Shown here: positions 10,691 through 22,578 of the stretch, piece after piece | How the letters are laid out: each line of letters opens with the position of its first letter | Numbering within the stretch: position 1 is the stretch's first letter | Assembly (NCBI GenBank): GCA_942159475.1 | Contig: OW804098.1 | Location: 5,742,383 to 5,806,382, forward strand | DNA from: Sthenelais limicola | Taxonomy: Eukaryota > Annelida > Polychaeta > Phyllodocida > Sigalionidae | Direction: 5' to 3' | Length of the DNA stretch: 64,000 nucleotides | Notes under the pieces: generated by a model | What the model was told of the DNA's origin: nothing | Databases searched by the model: none | Seen by the model: only the letters and a program-made list of their open reading frames with translations | Position numbers and translations under genes: made by a program

Positions 10691-11512
10691 GTAAGTATTT
10701 GTTGCACTCATAATGAAAGTGTATTGATGAACATAAAATCATGGATCTTTGTATGTAATGGGGATTTGTTTTCCTTTAATTAGGTATATATATATTGAAT
10801 TATTATGAACAGTGTTCTTATAATATATCTATATGGGTCAAGTCACCAGAAAATACTCAAAATAACCAGACAGATTTATTGAATGAATACAATACAAATA
10901 TACTCAGATACATCTAGTATTTATAATTTTCACTCTAATTTAGCAGAATTTGATAGATGTGTAAAACTGTAGAGTGTGAATTTTCTGAAAATCTGATTCC
11001 TGTTGCACTTTACACAGGTCAGAACACCAGAAAATGGACAATTGGCCTTAACTAATCATCTAAAATAACCCAAATTTAATAGAGAAATGAGGTTCCAAAT
11101 ACAGTTCGACATAACCAAACAGAATGTTTGAAGCAACACAATCTCAAATATACCTAGTTTTAGCAATTTTAGCATAATTTATCAAATATGTAGACCTGCT
11201 GATTATTCATTTTTCGAAGATGTGACCCACACAATAAGATTTTATGTTTTATTTAAAGTTTGTATCCAACTAAAACATCTGCCATGATCATGCCTTTGAA
11301 CATGTTTAAAACATTCTAGGGCATTTTAGAGTAAAATTTGTAGGTCAATTCTTGGGTCTAGATTTCAGAAAACAATCTTACTAAACTGAAAATTCTGTTT
11401 TACCCTTCTAAACGCCCAAAACAAAATGGCAGCCACTATTATTTTTATCAAAAATAATCTGGTATGAAACCCTAAATCCCTTCATCAATTTGGCTTATTC
11501 AATATATTGCAG

Positions 11513-11668
11513 GTAGCTGATGACATAGAATACCCTGGGGTGAAAGCTGGATGGACCATCTTCAAGGAGTTAAATATTGTGACAGAAGCTTACAGATGTC
11601 ATATGAAGGGTATAGATATTGACTTTGTTCTGGGGCAGTATGGGCCCTTCTTCTGGGACAGTTCATAG
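11513..11668 (+). CDS. METTL24-like methyltransferase, terminal exon 2
   Basis: After an acceptor (AATATATTGCAG) the frame continues in phase 0 for 51 codons to TAG at 11666-11668. It starts VADDIEYPGVKAGW, which joins the IV end of exon 1 to give the hydrophobic strand plus acidic pair typical of the last part of this methyltransferase fold. The spliced product is about 285 residues. The intron is 822 bp. The last 30 nt, including the stop, are duplicated directly downstream (see repeat at 11637-11696). Confidence 0.65.
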   Translation, partial: VADDIEYPGVKAGWTIFKELNIVTEAYRCHMKGIDIDFVLGQYGPFFWDSS

Positions 11669-11696
11669 TATGGGCCCTTCTTCTGGGAAAGATCAT
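11637..11696 (+). repeat. 30 bp tandem duplication across a stop codon
   Basis: Two adjacent 30 bp copies (11637-11666 and 11667-11696) start AGTATGGGCCCTTCTTCTGG and differ at two positions. The unit is a multiple of three and holds the end of the methyltransferase frame with its stop, so the second copy repeats the codons and another TAG in the same frame. Confidence 0.85.
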
Positions 11697-11969
11697 AGTA
11701 TGCTTAAAGGAATACTCATCATGCATTGTGGGACAGATTTTCAGACAATGTACAATTGGTAGATGTACACATTTAGTAAATTCTGCTAGATGAGGCTGCA
11801 GTTCGGTCAATACTAGGTAAATTTGGGTATATGTGGCATTGCAGTGGTTCTAGCAACCTGTTTGGTTAGGTTGAACTGCATATTGAACTTTATTTTTGTC
11901 TGTAAATTGGTTTATTTGAGGGAATTGGTGAAGGTGAATTTCTGTTGACTTACCTCTATTTTATTCATT

Positions 11970-12110
11970 TGATTCAAGAATCCTTTATTGCATGGATGTT
12001 AATACATATAGGTCGTTCAATCAATCATGATATTATTATCATTTCTTCTGATGAATGCCTTATTTTTTACTTTTTAATTCTGATTTGAGGTTTACATAAA
12101 GCAGTTTTGC
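11970..12110 (-). mobile_element. Probable 3' end of a CR1-like element
   Basis: Read on the minus strand, the stretch ends AATAAAGGATTCTTGAATCAAAT. This resembles the polyadenylation-signal-like AATAAA plus pentanucleotide tails seen at 19190, 35535 and 46760. Only the 3' tail is recognisable and the upstream limit is a guess. Confidence 0.3.
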
Positions 12111-12280
12111 TCTCCTTTAAAGAAAAAGGGAGGACCATTGTGGTGCATGGCTATGGATTAGTATTTGCTGAACCAGAGCCGGCTCAGCACATCTAGTGTA
12201 CATTGGACAGGCGGGGTTTGTGATGTAAGTGACGGTAGGAGGGCATTGGTAGACGCGCCAGGTAATATTGTATATTATAG

Positions 12281-12417
12281 CATTATCACCCCGAGGTTTG
12301 GTCGTTTGTTGTGGTCATGGAAACTCGAGGGCTCCGCCCAAAACAAAATGGCAGCTCTGCCTGAGAGTTTCCATGACCACACCGACCATAACAGATCACC
12401 AAACCGAGGGTAATAGT
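12281..12417. mobile_element. Foldback (hairpin) element
   Basis: Two arms of about 50-55 bp are inverted copies: the left reads CCGAGGTTTGG then GTGGTCATGGAAACTC, and the right reads GAGAGTTTCCATGACCAC then CCAAACCGAGGG. The loop is short (about 30 bp). This is the form of a small foldback MITE. No target duplication is evident. Confidence 0.65.
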
Positions 12418-12994
12418 GTTTTTAGATGCGATTTGGTCAGATCAACTTATTAATACCAAAATAGAGAGTTTACCAACCTGTACAATTATTCATTTCAATC
12501 AAATATGCCTTGCGGAACAGGTATTGAGTCCTCATACTTTGAACCGGAAGCTTACCTGAGGTAGGCCTAGGCCTACTTCAATCATGGTCTATAGACCCTA
12601 CATGGACTATAGGGGGTCAGTTTTTTCAAGTGTGCTCTTTTGCCTAAATATCATATTTGCTACCCTATCATGATCAATATGCATTGGATCTTAAAGAAAT
12701 TAGTCTCATTTCATTCCTATGAACAACGGCTTTCATTCCATGTAACTTTTCCAAGGCTGATTCCAATTTTCAGTGTCTTAAAATTCTGAAAACTGATTTT
12801 TTTGTATCATTTTTCAATAGAAAAAGCCAATTAAGTAAAATATAAATGATTTGCACAATGCCTAGAACATTCTCCTACATGTTTCGTTTCATTTCTCCAA
12901 TACATCTAGGACTAAATTAGTTATAAATTACTTTTTGAGCATATGAACATGGTATTGACCTCCACAGTGACCTTCAATAATTTCCAACATCAAA

Positions 12995-15234
12995 ATAACG
13001 CATGAAATCCCTTTTATTACATGAATGGTTAAAAATATAAATTTTTGTCATATCTATCTAAAACTGTGTATTGAAGTATACCATATACATGTATTGTTTA
13101 CTGTATAAAAAATTCCATCTGATATTTTCATAACTTTTGGGTGACTGAGACGTTATTGTCTGTAACCCTTATTTTCCAACCAGAAGGGATTTCATGCGTT
13201 ATGGCTGAAAAATAATGCATACTGGATAAACAAATGAAAGAAAATAATATAATTGATATAACCATGTTCTAGTCCCATTTCAATCTCCCTCATGGTATCA
13301 CTAGACAATTTGGTGATAATCTTGATTCAGGACAAATAACAGGCCAATTATCCTTAAAATGTCCCTCAGTAATGCATGAAAGCCCTATGTAAAGTGCCAG
13401 TAACACATCTGCAGATATAGTAGAAAAGGTGGCCAAATATATTTATTTGGCTGTATGTCTGGTTAGAAAATGATTATAAATTAGTTGAGATACTATTTGA
13501 AATGATTCAAAGTATATAACTTGTTCAACTGATGTGTCATTGTGTCATTAAGCATAACGTGTGAAGGCCCTTCAATTATCATGACATAGGTTTGACTCAA
13601 TATATCTTTTACTCTGTATTTCATTTGAAAGTCTTCATCATTTAGTTTTTATTCCAATTAAAATGATTTAAACTAAGTTGATGCTATTTTCACTTCATAA
13701 AGCATGTTTAACTAATTTATTATTGGGTTGTTTTACATGATAACGCATGAAATCCCTTTAATAATCATGGCACAAGGTGGCCCCAAAATAGATCTTGGGT
13801 TCCTTTTTGGGTTGGGGTAATAATTAATTCGTTTTTATCCCATTTTCAATTGTTTAAAGTGAGGTAATGTTTTTTGTATTCCATATAATGCTGCTCAACC
13901 AAATTATTATTTTGTTGATTTACACAATAACGCATGAAATCCCATCAATGATTTCAACATAGGGTGTCTCCTTGAGATGAAAATCGTTATCAATATGTTC
14001 CGATTCCATTTGAAATGATTTAAAGTAAGTTGATGCTATTTTTACTTCATGAAGCCTGTTCAACTAAATTACTATTGTGTTTTCCAACATAATCACACAT
14101 GAAATCCCTTCAGTAATCATGACAGAGGGTGGCCCAAAATATATATCTTGGGCTCTCTCTTTGGGTTGAAAGGAATTATGCATGAATCGTGATGCCATTA
14201 GTAATTATTCAAAGCAATGTGATGCTATTTTTTATTCCATAAAGGTTGTTCAACTAAATTAATATTGTGTGGGTATATACAATCACGCATGAAATCCCAT
14301 CAATGGTTCTGACAGAGGGTGGCCCAAAATATATCTTTAGCTGTTTCTTTGGATTAAAAGTCATTTTGAATTAGGTGTTATTCAATTTGACATGATTTAA
14401 AGCAAGTCGATGCTATTCCTACTTCATGAAGCCTGTTCAACTAAATTAGTATTGTTTTTTTCCAACATAGTAACGCATGAAATCCCTTCAATAATCATGA
14501 CAGAGTGTGGCCTAAAATATAAATCTTGGGCTCTCTCTTTGGGTTGAAAGGAATTATGCATTAATCTTGATGCCATTAGTAATTATTTAAAGCAATGGGA
14601 TGATACTTTTTCTTTCATAAAGGTTGTTCAACTAAATTAATATTGTGGGGGTTTATAGAATAACGCATGAAATCCCATTAATAGTCTTGACATAGGGTGG
14701 CCCAAAATATATTTCTAGCCGGTTTTTTTTTGTATTAAAAGTCATTATAAACTAGTTGTTATTCCATTTCATATGATATAAAGCATGTTGATGCCAAACT
14801 TATTTCAGAAAGACACTTCAACTAAATTAGTATTGTGTTTTCCAACATAGTAACGCATGAAATCCCTTCAATATCATAACAGAGGGTGGCCCAAAATATA
14901 TATCTCTGGCTCTCTCTTTAGGTTGAAAGTAATTATAAATTAATTTTGGTTCCACTTGTAATGATTTAATGCCATATGAAGGTATTTTCATTCCATAAAG
15001 GTTGTTCAACTGATGTATCATTATGTTTTACACATGAAATCCTTTCCCTAGGCACAATATAAGGAGCCAAAATATATATTTTCGGCTGTAATTTTGGAAT
15101 GAAAATTATTATAAATGTTTATTTGTGCCCATATGAGCATCAAATATACAGATTATAGGTTTTACCAGCCATTCCCTTCAGTTAAATTAAATGGTTTCAA
15201 TATTTTCCAACAAAATTGGGATTTCATGTGTGAC
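12995..15234. repeat. Repeat array, period about 187 bp, with conserved ATAACGCATGAAATCCC core
   Basis: Thirteen copies of a core close to ATAACGCATGAAATCCCTT occur at 12995, 13184 (inverted), 13371, 13554, 13740, 13927, 14091, 14281, 14469, 14660, 14849, 15030 and 15218 (inverted). Spacing is 181-191 bp except for one 164 bp interval. Between cores the units share weaker similarity (GTTCAACTAAATTA, GACAGAGGGTGGCCCAAAATATA, GATTTAAAGCAA). The core is far better kept than the rest of the unit. No coding frame runs through the array. It may be a satellite block or the interior of a non-autonomous DNA transposon. Confidence 0.8.
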
Positions 15235-17039
15235 TGTATAAAAGAGGAAATTAAAAACTGACATAATAAGACAACCAGAGGTCCGAATTTGTTGGAATAA
15301 CATTTTCACAGAATGTCAAGACCAGTATATTATGATCCAAGGCCAAAAAATTAAATTCAAAGTATTCTAAATTTTCCCCCATTCCTAAATCCCAAAATAG
15401 CAAAACAGCACACTTGAAAAAACTGAACCATAGGCGAGAAAATACCTCCCAGAATCTGATCAAATCGCGTCTAATGACCGTGAGAGGTTGTACTGATTTG
15501 TGTCTTGATATTTTAACATTTTATTCTGTATGTAATCTGTATAAACCTTGTATTGCCATGTATATGTTATATATCTATATACCTTGTCTCTGCATATGTT
15601 TTTGTTCATGAAGGACATGTGGCCAGTGTGCATTTGTTGACTTGTGACCAAGTCATTCCTGTGTGGTAATAAAGAAGTAAGTGCTGGCGAGGCCCAATCG
15701 ATCTTGGTTGGTTTGTTTATTGATATTGAGTTCCATAGTTGCTTAAATCAGACATCCCGACACACTTTGCCGAAACTGACTGGAAAAGTTTTGTGTACTG
15801 AGAGGAAATGACTCACATTGTCTGTCAAATCAGTTAAACGTTCTTTTCACAGCTTTATAATATATTTAAAACCAGAGTATTTCTTCACAATGATATATAC
15901 TTAAATAAAGATAAATGACATTGAGTATTTCTGTCATTTGATAGATATTTTAACTGCAAACATCCCACTAAGCAAGGTTCACTTCCTTTCAGCACTACAA
16001 CAGTACATTGTTTCTTTTTAAATCTGTATTTTCTTTAACCTGTGATCTGGGCATTTACAATCTAAGAGTATAATTTTTAAAATCCCTGTTTGGAAAGCAA
16101 ACATATCATGCAACCTGTTTGTTAAGCTTTATGAAGCAGAAAAGAAAATCTGTGAAAGAGTACATTCTTAGTGCCGCATTCTACTGTGTCTGACAGGGGT
16201 AAGCTCCTGCTGGCCCCACCCACACCTTTGATACTGAAGGTGCCCCTTTACTCAGGGTAAGAAATTGGGTATTCAAAGTTGACAGAAGTTCTGAGATATG
16301 CTTCACCATGTACTTACAACTGAAAGGATTATGCATATAGGCTTATATTCCAAAGGAATGTGTATGTATGTATAATGCTTTATTTCCGGACTTTCAATAA
16401 CATCGATCAATTTTTTACACCAAAAAAGGGGTGCCTCTCCTCTCTGAAACCATAGATCTTCCCGAGAGCCTCCTTCTAAAAATGGAATTACGTTATTAAA
16501 CAGGTATAGCAGTAGTTAATAGATGGACTAATGCAGTGACTATACTAGTATTACAAATTAACATGGCAGTAATAGATAGTTGATAGATAGATAGATGGAT
16601 GGAGCGACTACACTAGTGTGACAAACAAACAAGATAAAACAATAAATTGGGAAACCTATGTGCCATGGGGAGAGATCAAATATGTACTCTACGTAATGTG
16701 TGAGGGTTATGCCAACCCCCTCCTTCCTAGTAGAGGTAGCCTAGAAGTTAATCCTAATTCCCCTTAGCATAGCCCGAAAATCGTTAAACAAGTTAATCCA
16801 CAGAAGGCATTTTATATAATTATGGACATAAACTGTCAACCTTAGCACAATAAACATTTCTCTAAATGTCTCTTTAAGACATTGAATCGAAAGTTTAATA
16901 TACATAATCACATATATAAGTCATATGCCTGGAAACATCTTGAAATGATATAGCAAATTTGCCTGTTCTTTATTTAACCTTTACTTACTTCTCACTGGGC
17001 AGTGTTGCTCCGTTATTTTTTGTTTTATTAAGCTTTGGT
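15235..17039. other. No gene recognised
   Basis: AT-rich sequence with scattered short frames. A small GATA-type simple repeat (TAGATAGATAGATGGATGG) lies near 16570-16600. I see no coding signal. Confidence 0.4.
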
Positions 17040-17831
17040 TTTAATGGGAGCTAGTAAGAGGTCATTTAGGTTCATATGGTCTCTTAAGGCCTTACAGATA
17101 TAGTGTTCTAACATTTTAGATGGCAAAAGGACCAGTGTGATAGGTCACAGATTCATTAAATTACCAGATTTTGGTAGAGGCGTGACAAGATACTCTTTCC
17201 ATTCCTGTGGAATTATATTTCTGGGAATACATAAATTTAGGGGCGAAGTTAATACCTTAGATGTTCAGGAAAAAGAATTTCAACACCTCAACGTTAACCC
17301 AGTCCAGTCCGCTGCTTTTGCTTGTGTTTATGTCTCTTATATACTCAGATACACATTTTTCCTGTATGACCACTTTTGTTGACACAATAGTGTCTACTTC
17401 GTCACCTAAGAAGCTATCGCAGTTGTCTACCAAGTTTTCAGCTATCGCTCTGAGGTTCTTAAAAAATATATTTAGAGAGTTACAGGCCTTCATACTGTCA
17501 ACCACTTCCCCTTCATGTATGATTCAGGGAGAGAAGAATTAGACTAACCTACTAAATTGTTAACCTTTCGCCAGAATTTCTTTGTATTCTGGTTATTGTA
17601 ATCTAATAATGATGTAATGTATCTCCTTCTTGCACTCCTTATTAACCTAGCGCTTTCATTCCTGCTTTCTCTGTCAGAATTTGTCTTAGTCTGCCTAGCT
17701 TGCTTAAACAGTCTATCTCTGGTATTGATGGCAATATTAGTAGCACGATCCAAGACTAATTCACCTCTTCTTACTATTCTTTTCTTTTCTAGTGGACAGT
17801 TTGTATCCAAGAACTGTTTAATATTGCTCAT
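17040..17831 (-). pseudogene. Non-LTR reverse transcriptase fragment (ORF2 linker and start of RT)
   Basis: On the minus strand, frames at 17544-17831 and 17257-17505, continued in a further frame to about 17040, encode the region between endonuclease and RT of a CR1/Jockey-like ORF2. A basic helical linker (RLIRSARRRYITSLLDYNN) with the NTKKFWRKVN signature is followed by INTSKSSGLDWV and then PQEWKEYLVTPLPKSG with PSKMLEHYI, which matches the first RT motifs. Stop codons and frameshifts separate the pieces and the RT core is missing, so it is dead. It lies downstream, on the same strand, of the NADAR-containing ORF1 remnant at 18067-19185 and is probably part of the same element with the endonuclease deleted. 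Confidence 0.6.
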
Positions 17832-18066
17832 AGACTGATTTGCTTACACATATCCTTTAGTTTTGAACACATCATTCACATAAAAACATTTCCTAATATC
17901 TCAAATATACACACATAATAGGACACACATTTATTTTACGAGCTAATAACATTGTGTATAGTTACATATAAATGTAAACACGTCGTCAGCTGTTTAGATT
18001 GTCAAGGCAAGTCGGTATATTCACAGATGCTAGTGTTGATATCCAGTATGTGCGCATGTGAAGGAT

Positions 18067-19185
18067 TTATTTACCTTTCTTGCTCTTCTTCTTGCCCGCT
18101 TTTAATCGCAACAGTTTGTTCATGGATTCATTACAAGATGATTTAGCGGAGTTTATGTGCAAGATGGTCCTTGGTCTACTGGGCGAAGGTGTGCTTGTCT
18201 TCGACCGCCCTAGTTTGTCATCGTTCCACCTTTCGGTGCTTGACATGTCTGCTGCAGTTGACATTGTGTCGTCCAATTCCTCATCAGACGGTTGCTCCCC
18301 CTCATCCAGAGAAGTCTCCTGTTGGGTAAGTTCCTTTTCTAGTATTTTCTCGTCATTTAATGGGTGAGTGTTGAATTATCTAGTTGCTAATTTGCCCTTT
18401 GACCTAGGTGTAAACTTAGATGGGGATGTTGGGAATGGTTGTGGCGATATAGGGGTTAGGTCAGGTAGCTCATGCTCATATCTTTTGCACAGGTCCTCCT
18501 GCACCGACATCGGCAGCTGACCCTGGAGATTACCCCGACTCCAGGTGTGAGTTTGAAGTTGAAGGGAGCCTAGAGAACCGCCTATGCCCCTGTTCGGTAG
18601 CTTCGGCCAACTCTATGTTACTTGTGCTTAGTAGGAGCTTATGAAGATCTGCTCAAACTTGGCTTTCATTATCCCTCTCATGTAGGATGTCTCATGTTTC
18701 CTCCAGTCCTCTTCTGTTTTCAGTCTGCCTCCTTCAGAGCAAATGGGTCACACATATTTAATATCCGCCTGGAGGCTGCGACATGCCCGATTTTGATGGC
18801 TTTCATATATAAATAGCAGTGCTCTACTGAGAAAAATTGGAGCCCTTTCATTCAGAATTTACTTGCGTACAAATTGCTTGACCATGCACAGGGCCCTGGT
18901 ATGCCAGGCAACCCCCAATTTTCTGAACCTTGACGGTTTCAGGTCATAGGTTTTCTGGTATAGATAACTCATTTACCCCATAGTTCTCTCCATGCACTTT
19001 ACTCTGTCACCTTTTAGTTTAGCACCTCTGTCAGTTCCTGTTTCACATGCCTTCTTTGCTATTTGTCTGAGTATGCTCCTATTACACCGCACTTCAGTGT
19101 TTACGTCATCCTCAAACCCCCAGAAATGATGAGGCGGGTATTGCTCAAGAGGGTAAATACTCTTATCGAATATTTTGCCATTCAA
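18067..19185 (-). pseudogene. Decayed ORF1 with NADAR (YbiA-like) domain
   Basis: Minus-strand translation from about 18890 to 18470, allowing an in-frame TGA and two frameshifts, gives the NADAR motifs in order: SNLYASKF, FSVEHCYLYMKA (with the conserved Glu-His), a helix ending RRILNMCDPFALKEAD, DWRKHETSYMRGIMKAKFEQ, LLLSTSNIELAEATEQ, and a C-terminal TWSRGNLQGQLPM...VQEDL. Before it lies an unrecognised part (18973-19185) and after it a Ser/Pro-rich tail ending in a Lys cluster (KKKSKKGK at 18067-18100). NADAR enzymes hydrolyse ADP-ribose from guanine in nucleic acids. The position upstream of RT sequence matches the element at 42.4 kb. This copy cannot make the protein intact. Confidence 0.65.
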
Positions 19186-20499
19186 TTCAAGAATTCTTTT
19201 ATTGCAACAGATGTTTTTTTACAGTGAGGTTATCCAGCATTCTAAATAGACAATAGACTATATAGGTCTTCCGCTGGGTGCCTACCTTTACCTTTCATAT
19301 ATGCCTTTTTGTCATATATGAACTTGAATGTACATGTATATGATATCATCAGGCCTGTTGTTGAACTTATTATCTGGATTACTTTTCAGTCTATAGCAAT
19401 CATGGATGTCGTTTGTAGAAAATCCAGGCATGACAAGATTTATAAACTCCGTACAAGTCTGTTCAACCAACTTGTTTCTTGGTTCTCATAATCCAATCGT
19501 CCATTTTAACACACATACATGGTCCTTAGTCCTACGGTAGGGTAATCCATGGATCTAGGTCATACTCTTGTAGTAGATTGGTGTTCTTTAACATTGAATA
19601 TGAGCAGCACTCTTACCAGGCATGTCCATAGTCGGTCATTTTTTTTACTTGAGCTAGGAACTTGTGATAAATTAGGTTTTGAGGCTGACGTTGAACTTGT
19701 ACTAGTGTGTCTGTCACCTTTTCTAGCATGGCTTTACGTGTAACGCTAAGATAGAATTTTCACATGTCTTCCATTAAATCACCTATGTATATATATATAT
19801 ATAAGTATTTTTATTTCTCTTTATACAGTTACATCAATAATTTTTTGAGAAAATAATTTTAGAGAAAATGGTCCTCATTTCAAGTAATTTTGTTCTTCCC
19901 ATGAGGCCGTAGCATATTGGGATATACTTCTATATCAACAAATTAATAACAGTTTATACAATTTCAGTTAACATACAATTCACGTTCTACATATTTAAAA
20001 ACAATCACGAATCATGAGCTAATTGGCTCCATTAACAATAAATGAATAGGTACATGTTTTACTTGTTGGCATTAATCTATACATTCAATTAATAATTATC
20101 TATCCTGAAAATTCCATTTCTTACAGTTTTTGTTGTTTTCCTTTTACAACTTTTGCTATCATTACTCGTTAGTTTCACCCCCTTAGACTAGGAGGCTCTA
20201 CAAAATCCTTTACTTATTCATACATTTAATTTGGTTGTTACCTTACATTTTACATACTTTACCATTTCACTTTATACTTACTTGGTTCATACATGGGCAT
20301 TCATAATATGTTCACTTGTTAAGATATCGTTGTGATCATTTTAAGAATGTATAACAGTTTTCCAATAACCTCACACTTACTGTATAGAACATTCTGTCTG
20401 TGAGTTCATTTTTATGGTATATAATAACTTCATTCCACTCTCAGTATTCTATGATTACAACATATTGTAATAAACATACACCATACTTATAGTTATTTG

Positions 20500-22030
20500 T
20501 GAGATTGTATTTTCCTCTTGTGTATCATGTAAGTCCTACATTTACAGGTAGGTACATTTGCTAAATATCTTAAATTAACCTCTCTTTTATCTAGGTTATG
20601 GTCGTTTTGGGCCATGTTAAATCCCCATTCTAGGAGATGAGACTGTCTTCTGACTTCTAATTTCGGTAGGTTTAGGTCTAGGTGCGCACGATCAGTATTT
20701 TCGCGCCTCCCCCACCGGTTTATTACCCTTACCGCTGTGTTCTGAACAGTTTGTATTTTCTTCAGGTCAGACTTTTCGGTCTATTGTTAAGCCCAGATAT
20801 TTATAAGTGTCAGTAAAATCTATTTCATTGTCTCCAATGTAAAGTTTATGTATATTATAATCTGGATTCTCTCTTTTCTTGTCTATGATCATGGCTTTTG
20901 TTTTTTTGGTGTTTAGTGATATTTTATTCTCTCTACACCATATGTCAACTCTGTTTAGGTCCTCTTGGCCTCTTGGCCTATAATTACTAGGATCCAATTT
21001 GGAACCATCTTTATGTATGGGTGTAATTATTGCCTTTTTAAAGAATTTTGGTATATTCCCTGTTTCTATAGATAGGTTGATTATATGTAAGCTGTCCAAT
21101 AAGTGAGAAAAAGATAGGCTTGAGAATTTTCGTTGGCATGTGTGGTATCCCTGAGGCCTTATGTACACTGGTTTTCCATATTAATTCAACAACATCTTTT
21201 TCTCTTACGGACTCCAATGTAAACTCTGGAACATTTGCTCTTGGTCCGCCATACCCTTTTCTACTTAAATCTAACATTTCAACAGTATCTTCACTCTCTT
21301 CTTCCTCATTTGGAGGTAATATTTTGTCTGCCAGTTATACACCTATATTCGAGAAGAAATCATTGAAAATGTCTGGAACCTCCTCTTCTGTTGTCAGATT
21401 TCCATCAGCTAACTTCGTTTGAATTTTCGTGTGCGTTTTGACCTTATCTGGTGCAATTATTGGATTAATTGTTCCCCAGAATTTCTTAGGATCATTCCTA
21501 TCTACTTTGATTTGTGCCCTTAGGTAATCATTTTTCATTTTTATTATATCAGAGTTTAATTTATTCCTGGCCATTTTTGCTTTGTTCCAGTCTTCTATGT
21601 TAATAGTTTTCTTGGCTCTTTTAAATAGTTTATCTCTCACTTTTGCTTGTTTCAATAAATCCTTAGTATACCATGGGGGCCTTGCTTTCACTTTCTCTAA
21701 TTTCTTAATAGGGCACATTCGATCTAGGAAATGGGTCATTTTCGAATACATCAGTTCCCAACATTTATCTACTTCTCTGGTTTCATAAAGTTCGGTCCAG
21801 TCTTCATTTTCAAGTATTTCTCTCAATATCTTTTCATCATAACATTTCGTATCTCTGGCATTAAAAGTAGCTCTTTGGTATCTTGTTCTTACTTTCTTAA
21901 TATTCACATATATGGGTAAGTGATCATTCAGATTATATTCAATCACTCCAGAACTCTCTATTTTATCACTATTGCAAAATATTTGGTCTAATAACGAGGC
22001 GGATTTATTAGTAGTTTGTCTATTACACTT
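20500..22030 (-). pseudogene. CR1-like ORF2 (endonuclease end, linker, RT remnant)
   Basis: The minus strand encodes the end of an AP-type endonuclease (SASLLDQIFCNSDKI, then NLNDHLPIYV with the catalytic Asp-His pair), a linker closely similar to that of the 43177 ORF (KCWELMYSKMTHFLDRMCPI) and the start of RT (KAIITPIHKDGSKLDPSNYRP). The frame then jumps straight to DLNRVDIWCRENKISLN, which normally lies just after the RT catalytic motif. Motifs A, B and C (including YADD) have therefore been deleted. The C-terminal part (KYLGLTID; QTVQNTAVRVINRW) continues to about 20500. At 22030 endonuclease similarity stops abruptly, so the catalytic N-terminus is lost too. Confidence 0.65.
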
Positions 22031-22578
22031 GATAGGGCGCGTAAGTAGTCCACGGCAGCGATTTTTTGAGTCGCGCTACTGTAGCACTTTCATGACGTCA
22101 TGTGGACATGTCGCGCAAAGCTCCCATAGCTGCACCATTGCGGAGATAAATAAACTCTGTTTGTTCATCGATCATATAGTTTTGTGAGTTCTAACTTACA
22201 TATATCCATCTCTAGAAGCAAACGATTTCAATTATAGCCTTCATAATCGTCAAACCATTACTGGTGCGATGTATAGAGTGATTATTTATCGCCCCAATGC
22301 TAACTCTATGGGGATTATTCACTTCCGGTCCACACATGGGTACAACTACGCAACTAATTTTCATTAATTCGCGCCCCGCCGCCATGACACTTACGCACTC
22401 TATTACTTGTACCAAATTATACTGTACTAAGTATCTCGTTCATTGATGGACTTCTGTATTCCTTCATAATGGCATTGCCTAGGGTGATTTATACCTCTAC
22501 CTTTCGCCAACTTTCGGTTGTACCTTTTGACGTCGACTCCCGTCATCGTTGCTATAGAAATTATAGGACTATAGTTTT

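Larger units (their letters stand above)
17040..19188 (-). mobile_element. CR1-like retrotransposon remnant with NADAR ORF1
   Basis: ORF1 remnant (18067-19185) and ORF2 remnant (17040-17831) lie in the expected order on the minus strand. The endonuclease is missing and the RT is cut off early. The high-coordinate edge coincides with the 3' tail of another minus-strand element (TTGAATTGAAT, around 19186-19200), suggesting that the larger element was inserted into this one and that its missing 5' part may lie beyond 24 kb. Confidence 0.5.

Noticed and set aside
12995..15234. CRISPR-like regular spacing of a short repeat
   Set aside because: Spacers are about 170 bp and are themselves related; the DNA is eukaryotic; no cas genes.
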